A stretch of DNA of 52,347 bases from JAIRVZ01 sp031553755 (lineage in GTDB: Bacteria; Bacteroidota; Bacteroidia; Bacteroidales; Azobacteroidaceae): contig JAVBKZ010000062.1 of assembly GCA_031553755.1 (NCBI GenBank), positions 1 through 52,347 on the forward strand, written 5' to 3'. The notes below the pieces were generated by a model, which saw only the letters and a program-made list of their open reading frames with translations, had not been told where the DNA came from and made no database searches. Within the stretch, counting starts at the first letter, position 1. Each line of letters begins with the position of its first letter. A program made the position numbers and the translations under genes. Positions 44,403 through 52,347 of this stretch are shown in pieces.

Positions 44403-46568
44403 ATGAAAAAATATCCCTTATCAGTAGCTTTTTTGCTCGCTACAAATTCGCTTTTCGCGCAAAAGCCTAATGTGCTGTTTGTAATAGCGGATGATATGTC
44501 TTATCCACATACATCAGCTTATGGGTCTAAAATGGTTTCCACTCCGGCGTTCGATTATGTGGCAAACAAAGGCTGTCTCTTTACAAATGCTTATGTAACT
44601 TCTCCGGGAAGTAGTCCCTCAAGAGCGAGTATGCTTACAGGATTGTATCCGTGGCAAATAGAAGAGGCGGGAACTCACGCGAGTTCTTTTCCTGCAAAAT
44701 ACGCTTGTTTTCCTGACGTTCTCCATGCGGCTGGTTACCATATTGGTTACACAGGGAAAGGATGGGGACCGGGCGACTGGCAAGTTTCGGGTAGATCGCA
44801 CAATCCGGCGGGACCTATATATAATACAATCAAATTAACTCCGCCCTATTCAGGTATTTCCAATATTGATTATACTGCCAATTTTAAAAAATTTCTTGGC
44901 GAACGCGAGACAGGGCAACCTTTCTGTTTTTGGCTGGGAACCAACGAACCTCACCGTTCATACCAGACAGACTCATGGTCGAAAGATGGAAAATCGCTCT
45001 CAAGTGCATCCGTCCCGGGTTATCTACCGGAAAACGACGAAGTCAGGAGCGATATGCTCAATTACGCGGTCGAAATCGAATGGTTTGATAAACATCTAAA
45101 AAACTGTATCGATGAACTGGTACGGATCGGGGAATTTGACAATACGATTATTATTGTAACTGCTGATAACGGTATGCCTTTCCCGCGTGCCAAAGCAAAC
45201 TGTTACGATTCGGGTGTTCATGTTCCATTAGCAATCTGTTGGGGAGCGAAAATCCAACCTTCACAGGTAATCGACGCGTTGGTCAGCGGTGTGGATTTTT
45301 TCCCGACCTTGATGGATGCTGCATCTTTAGAGAAAAAGTCGGAACTGAGTGGCCAAAGCTTACTGCCGCTGATGGAAGGTAAACCTGCGGATTATACGTC
45401 GAACGCGGTCTATGCCGGACGTGAACGTCACTCCTCAGCTCGCTATGCCAATTGGGGATATCCGATACGGACTGTTCGCTGGGAAAACTACCTGCTCGTG
45501 TGGAATTTACATCCTGAACGTTGGCCGGCAGGCGACCCGCAGTCGATGTCGGAAACTGGCGTACTTAATCAAATGCACAAAGCCTACTTTGATATAGATG
45601 GTTCGCCTTCAAAAACTTATCTGACAGATAATTACTCTGATGTTTCTGTAATACCTTATTTCAATGCTGCGGTCGCCAAACGCAAAGAATACGAATTGTT
45701 CAATTTAACTGACGATTCTGCCTGTATGAACGATATATCCGGCGAAAGTTCGTCCCGGAATATCCTTGAAATGATGCAGCAAAAACTGAAAACCCGCCTC
45801 CTCGAAACAGGCGATACTCGGTTAGGCACTAATCCCGAAATTTGGGAAACTTATCCGCGACTTGATGGTGAAATACGGTATTTTCCTGTACCAATAGAGG
45901 AGTCTGATAAAGATTATTCCCGTACGGGTTGGACGGTATCTATTGAGCCGCTCAAAATGTTTTCCGAAACAGGCAATTCTCTCGGAGGTCTTATAGATAA
46001 CGATGCTACCACTTTCTTAGGCATAGTAAAACCGGGAAAAACATACGGAGGATTTACCAATCCCCCTGTAACAAACGGTGGTTATGCTCATTTCATTATT
46101 GACATGAAAGAAGCTAAGACTGTCAATTACTTCAGGATACGCCAAAAAAACGCGAGAGTAGAGCTTAGATGGAGGAAATTTACCGAAATATCGGGAAGTA
46201 ACGATGGAACGAATTTCACCACCATTGCTACTAATGTAGTTATACCGGATCATAACTTACCGGAGATATTAATAACTCCTGATATTCCATTTCCGGAGGC
46301 AACTTACAGATATCTGAAATTTTATGCGAATACGACGGATTGTTGGGATACTTCCGCCTTGAACTCTGTACAGATATCCGAATTCTATCTGGGAAAGGAA
46401 ATAAGACAGGACAGTGCCATTGAGGTTGTTTCTACCAACGACCCTGTCAGCTCTACTAAATATTACAATATGCAGGGCGTGCAATTAACCACACCTGGAA
46501 AAGGTGTGCATATTATAAAAGAATTGCATCAATCGGGCAAAGTGAAAGCAAGGAAAGGGCTTTATTAA
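44403..46568 (+). CDS. Secreted S-type sulfatase with C-terminal F5/8 domain and T9SS-like tail
   Basis: A 721-residue protein: signal peptide (1-19), an alkaline-phosphatase-superfamily sulfatase domain (about 21-500), an F5/8 type C (discoidin) domain (about 515-670, GGLIDNDATTF...) and a short tail (675-721, YYNMQGVQL...GKGVHIIK). Metal-binding VIADDM (Asp 30, 31), the sulfatase signature SSPSRASMLTG (Ser 70 in place of Cys) and a metal-binding ADNGMPF are present. Ser at this position marks an S-type sulfatase, converted to formylglycine by an anaerobic sulfatase-maturating enzyme, which is not encoded in the window. It would remove sulfate from a glycan, the strongest hint that the substrate is sulfated. 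The regiospecificity is unknown. Confidence 0.9.
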   Translation: MKKYPLSVAFLLATNSLFAQKPNVLFVIADDMSYPHTSAYGSKMVSTPAFDYVANKGCLFTNAYVTSPGSSPSRASMLTGLYPWQIEEAGTHASSFPAKYACFPDVLHAAGYHIGYTGKGWGPGDWQVSGRSHNPAGPIYNTIKLTPPYSGISNIDYTANFKKFLGERETGQPFCFWLGTNEPHRSYQTDSWSKDGKSLSSASVPGYLPENDEVRSDMLNYAVEIEWFDKHLKNCIDELVRIGEFDNTIIIVTADNGMPFPRAKANCYDSGVHVPLAICWGAKIQPSQVIDALVSGVDFFPTLMDAASLEKKSELSGQSLLPLMEGKPADYTSNAVYAGRERHSSARYANWGYPIRTVRWENYLLVWNLHPERWPAGDPQSMSETGVLNQMHKAYFDIDGSPSKTYLTDNYSDVSVIPYFNAAVAKRKEYELFNLTDDSACMNDISGESSSRNILEMMQQKLKTRLLETGDTRLGTNPEIWETYPRLDGEIRYFPVPIEESDKDYSRTGWTVSIEPLKMFSETGNSLGGLIDNDATTFLGIVKPGKTYGGFTNPPVTNGGYAHFIIDMKEAKTVNYFRIRQKNARVELRWRKFTEISGSNDGTNFTTIATNVVIPDHNLPEILITPDIPFPEATYRYLKFYANTTDCWDTSALNSVQISEFYLGKEIRQDSAIEVVSTNDPVSSTKYYNMQGVQLTTPGKGVHIIKELHQSGKVKARKGLY

Positions 46569-46614
46569 AATTATCATCAATTGATCGAAAATTGCAAAAA
46601 TAAAAATTAAATAT

Positions 46615-48645
46615 ATGAAACAAACAAACTTTCTAATTGCGTTTATCTTATTTTGTGGCAATGTTTTATTTGCTAATCCAACATGGGATATTCTCGACAA
46701 ATCCATGGCCGCGTACAATCAAAATGACGGAGCTTCCAACAATCAGGCTTGGGCGGTAGCCCAAAGCGGCTCAGCAGGCAGCGTCATAACGCAGAAAATA
46801 GGTTATGTAAACTTTACAAAAACGAATGCCGCCTCAAGTGCAAGGTGGGCGTGGGTAAGACCTGCAGCAGCCCTTGCCAATTTAACACTTGGTACAGCTT
46901 ACAGCATTGAAGTTAAAGCGCGTGTTAACCCTATCGGTATCCCTGATGAGGGTAGTTATTTCGAAGCCAATCAAATTGCGCTCCGGTTGGGAGGTAAACT
47001 TACTGCCGCGCCTATTTTTCTCAGATATGGTAATGGAATAACCGGTGGCTTTGTCAGCGCAACGTCAGGCGGTACTTCGAACGTATACACAGTGAACACA
47101 TCTGAATGGCAGGTTTACCGTTGGGTTTTTCATCCCGACCATTTGAAATATGATGTTTACATTGATGGTGTGGAAGAACCTATTTTAGAAAATATAGGGG
47201 TAATTGCTACAACCGACCAAAATGGGATTTACTTTGGAGCAGAATCTTATCATCGCTGTAACATTGATGTTGAATACGTGAAAATGGGGACAGGCGCTTT
47301 CTTTTCAAAACCTAAAATAGCTTCGGTAGCATTAAGTGCCACAGGTCAGGGAAATGATAAAACGGAGACAATCGTTACTACAGTTTATACCATCCAAATC
47401 AATGACAATCAAAAACTGCTGATTTCGCTTGTTGATGGCGATGATAAGACGATAGTTAATGCGGAGGAAGCTGTTGTATCGCAAAACAAAGCAATGATTA
47501 ACTTTACCATTCCGGCCGGGTTGACAAGAGGAAAGTATTATGTAAAAGCTGCTGTTTCGGGTGGAAAAATAGGAGACATCAACATAGCTGCCCAAAAAGT
47601 GGAATATCTGATCAATACTTCTGCTTTCGAAGGCAAAAATCTGGCAACTTTTGGTAACAGTATCACTGCCGCGGCAAACAGTTGGGCAAATCATGTATAT
47701 AAAAATCTGCGTTTTGGAAACTTATACAATGGAGCCGTTTCCGCTGCCGTCTGGTACAAGCGGGAAAGAATTGTAGCCGGACAAACAATAAAGACACAAA
47801 ATTATTATGATAATAATTTTGCAGGAATGCTCACTTCTGAACCGGCAGCCGGAAACGTTTTGGAAAATCAACAACGGATTAACAACTGTGCCATAGTGCA
47901 TTTGCAAAAATATTTTATCGACTTGGATAAAAAAGCGGCGCCGACTCCTGATGTTATAATTTTTGCATATGGAACCAATGATGAAGTCATTAATATGGGA
48001 GATGCCGAATCGGCTTTGCAGGGAAATGATTTAAGTAAAGTTGACCTGTTTAATATGGCTGGCGCATTGAGATGGAGTATCGATACGCTGAAAGTAAGAT
48101 TTCCTGACGCGAAAATATATGTCATGCTGCCTTTGCAGTCCACAAGAGCTGGAAAAAACGGTGAGAATCTGAAAAAAATAGAGGTGTTAAAAAAAGTATG
48201 CGATGCAAAGTCGGTGCCGTATTTCGACAGTTATAACGAATCTGGTATAACAGTTGAAAATAGCGCAACATATTTGAGTGACGGGCTGCACCCGAACGAA
48301 CCCGGTAAAGTGTTGCAAGGAGCGTACGTAACGAAAAAGTTGGAAGAAGCCGCCGATAAAGCAACCAGTCTTCCATCTGTTTTTAGCAAGAAAGCAGACA
48401 ATGAGTTGATTTTCATTTCGACTCAGGTATTGTATGCCGGAGAAAATTTATCCGTCACATCCGTTGCGGATGGATCATCTTTGTCGGAAGTGGCGCTTTA
48501 CGGCATTGCCGGTAATGAAGTTTACCGTAAATCCATTTCAGGAAATGAATATATGTTTCAGGTACCAGCCTCTTCAGGAATGTACCTGCTTAAAGTGAGT
48601 TTAAAGGACAAAACATCAAGAACATTTAAGATTTTAGTAAAATAA
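46615..48645 (+). CDS. Secreted SGNH esterase with N-terminal WDILDK module and T9SS-like tail (paralog 3)
   Basis: A 676-residue protein: signal peptide (1-21), WDILDKSM module (23-228), Ig-like linker (232-338), SGNH domain (340-580) and sorting tail (600-676). Intact catalytic blocks: FGNSIT (Ser 349), AYGTNDE and SDGLHPNE (Asp 556, His 559). The esterase part is very close to paralog 1 at 39972 (ANLYNGA/GNLYNGAVSAAVWYKRER, same linker), while its N-terminal module is almost the same as that of the protein at 48713. It lies between the sulfatase and the multi-domain GH130 gene. Same predicted role as paralog 1, deesterification of a polysaccharide outside the cell. Confidence 0.83.
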   Translation: MKQTNFLIAFILFCGNVLFANPTWDILDKSMAAYNQNDGASNNQAWAVAQSGSAGSVITQKIGYVNFTKTNAASSARWAWVRPAAALANLTLGTAYSIEVKARVNPIGIPDEGSYFEANQIALRLGGKLTAAPIFLRYGNGITGGFVSATSGGTSNVYTVNTSEWQVYRWVFHPDHLKYDVYIDGVEEPILENIGVIATTDQNGIYFGAESYHRCNIDVEYVKMGTGAFFSKPKIASVALSATGQGNDKTETIVTTVYTIQINDNQKLLISLVDGDDKTIVNAEEAVVSQNKAMINFTIPAGLTRGKYYVKAAVSGGKIGDINIAAQKVEYLINTSAFEGKNLATFGNSITAAANSWANHVYKNLRFGNLYNGAVSAAVWYKRERIVAGQTIKTQNYYDNNFAGMLTSEPAAGNVLENQQRINNCAIVHLQKYFIDLDKKAAPTPDVIIFAYGTNDEVINMGDAESALQGNDLSKVDLFNMAGALRWSIDTLKVRFPDAKIYVMLPLQSTRAGKNGENLKKIEVLKKVCDAKSVPYFDSYNESGITVENSATYLSDGLHPNEPGKVLQGAYVTKKLEEAADKATSLPSVFSKKADNELIFISTQVLYAGENLSVTSVADGSSLSEVALYGIAGNEVYRKSISGNEYMFQVPASSGMYLLKVSLKDKTSRTFKILVK

Positions 48646-48712
48646 AACTTATAGAAAGAAATAGTGAAGAATTATTTTTAGCTTGTTTACTCGTTCACTA
48701 AATTATTTACAC

Positions 48713-51700
48713 ATGAAAAAAAATAACATTATTATTATATTAATTCTATTGACCAGTAATTTGTTTGCCAGTCCAACATGGGACATTCTCGACAAATCCA
48801 TGGCCGCGTACAATCAAAATGACGGAGTTTCTACCAATCAGGCATGGGCAGTAGCCCAAGGTGGCTCGGCAGGCAGTGTTGTAACGCAACAAAATGGTTA
48901 TGTAAACTTTACAAAAACCAATGCAGGCTCAACTGCCAGGTGGGCGTGGGTGAGACCCGCGGCGGCACTTGCTAATTTAACCTCCGGTATGGCTTACAGT
49001 ATTGAAGTTAAGGCGCGTGTCAACCCTGTCGGCATTGCAGATCAGGGAAGTAATTTCGAAGCAAATCAGATTGCGCTCCGGTTGGGTGGTAAATCTACTG
49101 CCGCTCCCATTTTTCTAAAATATGGAGATGGAGTAACCGGAGGATATATCACTACAGTAGCCGGCGGTACAAATACGTATAAAATAAATACCTCTGAATG
49201 GCAAATTTATCGTATTGTTTTCCAAGCCAATCATTCAAAATATGATGTTTATATTGATGGAGTCGAAGAACCCGTCTTCGAAAATATAGCGATTACTACT
49301 ACCGGTGACCAAAATGGAATATACTTTGGAGCCGAATCTTATCATCGTTGCAACATCGATGTCGAATATGTAAAAATGGGAACAGGAGATTTCTTTTCTA
49401 AATGCAAAATCGTTTCGGTAAATTTGGACTTGAACAACCAAGTGGAAAACACACAGAAAACAATTACTGTTACTGCCAACACGTTTTTATTTGAAGATGG
49501 AGAAAAATTGCAGATTTCGTTGGTAGATGGCAATGATAATGCGGTCGTTGACGCGATAGAAGCAATTGTTTCTCAAGACAAAGCTCAAGCGAACTTCACT
49601 ATTCCTTCTACAGTAACGAAAGGAAAATATTTTGTAAAAGTGGCGGCGCTCAATGGAAAAATCGGCAATACCAATATCAGTCCTAAAACAGCAGAATACT
49701 TTGTCTGTCTTGCTAATAAACTTCCCAATTGGGTAATGGGCGGTTTTGTTCGTCCCGAAGGTAAAAATCCGGTAATTGAGCCTGATGCCAATTCTGTTTT
49801 CTTTTGTCCGATGAATCAAGCCAATGTAAAATGGGAAGAAAGCGACACTTTCAATCCTGCCGCTGTGGTAAAAGATGATAAAATATGTGTGCTCTACCGT
49901 GCCGAAGATAATTCGGCGATAGGTATTGGCAAACGTGTTTCACGCGTAGCTTTGGCCGAAACTACCGATGGCATAACTATGACAAGACGTTCTGCTCCGG
50001 TTTTTTATCCAGACAACGACAATTTCAGTAAAACTTATGAATGGCCCGGTGGTTGCGAAGATCCGCGTGTAGCTGTTACCGAAGAAGGAATGTATGTCAT
50101 GTTTTATACCGCTTATGATCGTTCTACTGCACGTTTATGTGTAGCTACTTCACCTGATTTACTCACATGGACTAAATACGGCCCTATTTTCGCGCAAGCT
50201 TATAGTGGAAAATATCTGAACACATGGACCAAATCTTCTTCTATTGTTACAGAACTAAAAAACGAAAAACAAGTTATTGCCAAAATGAATGTGAAATATA
50301 ATGGTAAAAATTGGCAATATTTTATGTATTGGGGCGAATCCCGTACTTGTGCGGCAGTTTCCAACGATCTAATAAATTGGACCCCTCTCGAAGACACAAA
50401 CGGAAATTTATTGGTATTAGCCTATACTCGTAAAGGTTATTTTGATAGTTCATTGGTAGAATGCGGACCACCGGCAGTTATTACCGATAAAGGAATTTTG
50501 ATGTTTTACAATGGTAGAAATGCCACCAATGCCGATGCCGATTCTCGTTTCAACATGGGAACATACAGTGCGGGACAAATGCTTTTCGATTTGAACGATC
50601 CTTGTAAATTACTCGAACGGACTAACGTACCTTTTTTCCGGCCAATGGAAAATTTTGAAAAAAGCGGTCAATACACTAGAGGAACGGTATTTATCGAAGG
50701 TTTGGTTTATTATAAAAAGAAATGGTATTTGTATTATGGTTGTGCCGACTCAAAGGTTGGGGTTGCTATTTACGATCCTGCCAATCCTGCTGATGGAGAT
50801 CCTGTTCCGGATTATTCACAAGGCAAAGGAATTGCTTATTATCCTCCGTATGGGATTGGTAAAAAAGTAGCGCGTGTTCACTCCAGCAGTGGACAGGCAA
50901 CAGATTCGGAAAGCGCATTTAATTTGCTTTACAGCTATCTTAGTCCGCGCAAATGGTGCGAAAACAAAAGTACGAATCCTTGGGTAATATTCGAATTGAC
51001 CGATTACTACAATATCACAAAAACAGTGTTTCACGATGTGGCTCCTTATGAAAGTGGAAACGGTAATGTGCCCGAATATTGGATATATACAAGCGTTACA
51101 GGCACAGCGGAAGGCGATTGGAAAGAGGTTATTCACAAAACCAACCAGCAAAGTGTAGATGTGAAAGAAGACCTCTTTAATATACCGGAAGAAGCTCGGT
51201 ATGTCAAATTTGTCGCGTCAAGAGGTAAACGAACTGATAATGGAAATGCCGAAAACGCGATCCGTATTTATGGTTTCGATATTTATGGTTCTTTTTCACG
51301 TCCGGTAGATAGAGGGAATGTAGTAAGTGTTGGCAAAACCGTACTTGGTTTTTACGATGCAAGCGAGTATTATAGCCAACCTTTGCATTTGCTTGATGGG
51401 GATGCAACCAATCAAGCAAACTTGTGGCATTTCAATCAGGCAAGCGAAAGCGACTCATTGAAATACGTAATCATAGATCTCGAAAATAATTATGAAGTAG
51501 AAAAATTCGTACTTTATGATGCGAAAAATTTCACATCCGAAAGCAGTAATATTGATGGTTATAACATTTATGTCTCAACAACTGCTCCGGATTTGAATCT
51601 AATTTCAAAAACGGAAGATAAAAATACGATTTGGACAAAAGTAGTAAATACAAAAGGTCGCCGTAACGACAATGTAAAAACAGATATTATCACGCCTATT

Positions 51701-52069
51701 ACAGCTCGTTATGTAAAACTGGAAATTCCTCGTTCATACACATCCAGTGCTGTACGTTTGTATCAATTTGAGGTTCACAAAAAAGAAAGTAGTTCAGGTA
51801 TTGCACAAGTAAGTACAGATAACGTTGAGGTAACTCCGAGAGTGTTGAATCCTGGACAAAATTTATCCGTCAAATCTCATACAAATGGATCTACTTTGTC
51901 TGAGATAATCCTTTATAGTATTGCGGGTAACGAAGTTTATCGCAAATCTATTTCAGGTGATGAATATGTGTTTCAAGCTCCGACTATACCTGGTCTATAT
52001 ATAATGACTGTAAATTTGAATAACAATACATCAACAGCATTTAAAATTTTGGTAAAGAAATCATCTTGA
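48713..52069 (+). CDS. Secreted multi-domain GH130-type enzyme with two F5/8 domains and T9SS-like tail
   Basis: A 1118-residue protein from the ATG at 48713 (ten codons after an earlier in-frame ATG), chosen because it directly begins the signal peptide MKKNNIIIILILLTSNLFA. Parts in order: WDILDKSM module (21-228), Ig-like linker (235-335), GH130 propeller (about 336-690, FNPAAVVKDDKICVLYRAED, GGCEDPRVAV), a first F5/8 type C domain (about 700-860), a second (863-1026) and a sorting tail (1039-1118, which ends VKKSS instead of the usual VK). The GH130 part is close to the stand-alone enzyme at 13173 beside the regulator. The three extra binding domains should hold the enzyme on an insoluble or surface-bound glycan. 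It is the last gene of the block. Confidence 0.82.
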   Translation: MKKNNIIIILILLTSNLFASPTWDILDKSMAAYNQNDGVSTNQAWAVAQGGSAGSVVTQQNGYVNFTKTNAGSTARWAWVRPAAALANLTSGMAYSIEVKARVNPVGIADQGSNFEANQIALRLGGKSTAAPIFLKYGDGVTGGYITTVAGGTNTYKINTSEWQIYRIVFQANHSKYDVYIDGVEEPVFENIAITTTGDQNGIYFGAESYHRCNIDVEYVKMGTGDFFSKCKIVSVNLDLNNQVENTQKTITVTANTFLFEDGEKLQISLVDGNDNAVVDAIEAIVSQDKAQANFTIPSTVTKGKYFVKVAALNGKIGNTNISPKTAEYFVCLANKLPNWVMGGFVRPEGKNPVIEPDANSVFFCPMNQANVKWEESDTFNPAAVVKDDKICVLYRAEDNSAIGIGKRVSRVALAETTDGITMTRRSAPVFYPDNDNFSKTYEWPGGCEDPRVAVTEEGMYVMFYTAYDRSTARLCVATSPDLLTWTKYGPIFAQAYSGKYLNTWTKSSSIVTELKNEKQVIAKMNVKYNGKNWQYFMYWGESRTCAAVSNDLINWTPLEDTNGNLLVLAYTRKGYFDSSLVECGPPAVITDKGILMFYNGRNATNADADSRFNMGTYSAGQMLFDLNDPCKLLERTNVPFFRPMENFEKSGQYTRGTVFIEGLVYYKKKWYLYYGCADSKVGVAIYDPANPADGDPVPDYSQGKGIAYYPPYGIGKKVARVHSSSGQATDSESAFNLLYSYLSPRKWCENKSTNPWVIFELTDYYNITKTVFHDVAPYESGNGNVPEYWIYTSVTGTAEGDWKEVIHKTNQQSVDVKEDLFNIPEEARYVKFVASRGKRTDNGNAENAIRIYGFDIYGSFSRPVDRGNVVSVGKTVLGFYDASEYYSQPLHLLDGDATNQANLWHFNQASESDSLKYVIIDLENNYEVEKFVLYDAKNFTSESSNIDGYNIYVSTTAPDLNLISKTEDKNTIWTKVVNTKGRRNDNVKTDIITPITARYVKLEIPRSYTSSAVRLYQFEVHKKESSSGIAQVSTDNVEVTPRVLNPGQNLSVKSHTNGSTLSEIILYSIAGNEVYRKSISGDEYVFQAPTIPGLYIMTVNLNNNTSTAFKILVKKSS

Positions 52070-52347
52070 CTTTTACAAAAGACATAAAATAATAAATTTT
52101 AGACACAGAGTAGATTCTGATATATAGTGATGGAGTACTCTGTGAAATAAACTCCTTTTACTCCGTGTTTGATAAAAAGTCGAGACAAATTCAAAATAAA
52201 AATCAAATGAGTATCCGTTATACTACCTAACAAATTAAAAACCTAATTTGTCATTGCGGGCTTGACCCGCAATCTATTGATAATCAGCAATTCATTAAGA
52301 GATCCTGAATCAAGTTCAGGATGACAGCATCAAGTGTGGGATGACAG
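52070..52347. other. Gene-free window edge made of two dispersed repeats
   Basis: No coding region is visible. Positions 52100-52190 carry the ACTCCGTG-family repeat (copy C: GAGTACTCTGTGAAATAAAC, TTTTACTCCGTGTTTGATAA). Positions 52207-52347 carry the ATGAGTATCCGTTATACTAC repeat followed by the TCATTGCGGG hairpins, running past the window end. Both repeats recur elsewhere in the window. Confidence 0.65.
52207..52347. repeat. Dispersed repeat, second copy of the 44120 type
   Basis: ATGAGTATCCGTTATACTAC, then TTGTCATTGCGGGCTTGACC and CGCAATCTATTGATAATCAG, parallel the copy at 44120-44242 in the same orientation. Together the two copies bracket the sulfatase, the third esterase and the multi-domain GH130 genes. 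The copy is cut by the window end. Confidence 0.75.

Overview
The window reads as an AT-rich chromosomal segment of a Bacteroidota bacterium, most likely Bacteroidales. The evidence is a hybrid two-component regulator, a riboswitch-controlled BtuB/BtuG vitamin B12 locus, promoter-like TAnnTTTG boxes, weak Shine-Dalgarno signals, and a long series of secreted enzymes ending in type IX secretion (T9SS)-like C-terminal sorting domains. No tRNA, rRNA or CRISPR array was recognised.

Positions 1-12.6 kb hold mixed housekeeping and transport genes, all on the + strand. They are a TolC-type outer-membrane efflux protein; a cobalamin riboswitch followed by a BtuB-like TonB receptor and a BtuG-like beta-propeller surface lipoprotein; a decayed IS630-family element inserted in a small minus-strand gene relic; rfbD (dTDP-4-dehydrorhamnose reductase); two adjacent secreted thioredoxin-fold proteins (CGPC and CAPC); and prfC. 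Positions 12.6-13.17 kb are gene-free and filled with nested inverted repeats.

Positions 13.2-18.4 kb, minus strand, hold a hybrid two-component sensor/regulator of about 1342 residues and, 50 bp downstream, a secreted GH130-type glycosidase. Divergent from them, positions 18.76-52.07 kb carry fifteen + strand genes that nearly all encode exported carbohydrate-active proteins. These are three GH105-type unsaturated glycuronyl hydrolases (one fused to binding modules), three paralogous five-bladed-propeller putative glycosidases, three SGNH esterases, one S-type sulfatase, one sialidase-like surface lipoprotein, a GH130 enzyme with two F5/8 domains, and three proteins with no recognisable catalytic domain. 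There is no SusC/SusD pair, no polysaccharide lyase and no T9SS machinery in the window.

The most notable property is modular shuffling. A roughly 200-residue N-terminal module marked by WDI(L/I)DK...M and ending near NMDIEYVKMGTG occurs twelve times in eight of the proteins. A roughly 105-residue Ig-like linker occurs nine times in eight proteins. A third module (NLIVNNDF...) occurs three times. Four types of C-terminal sorting tail are distributed largely by enzyme class. Together with long near-identical DNA tracts and intercistronic palindromes, this looks like a locus grown by recent tandem duplication and domain swapping. The likely job, by inference, is extracellular degradation of a complex, acidic, esterified and probably sulfated polysaccharide, sensed by the divergent hybrid regulator.
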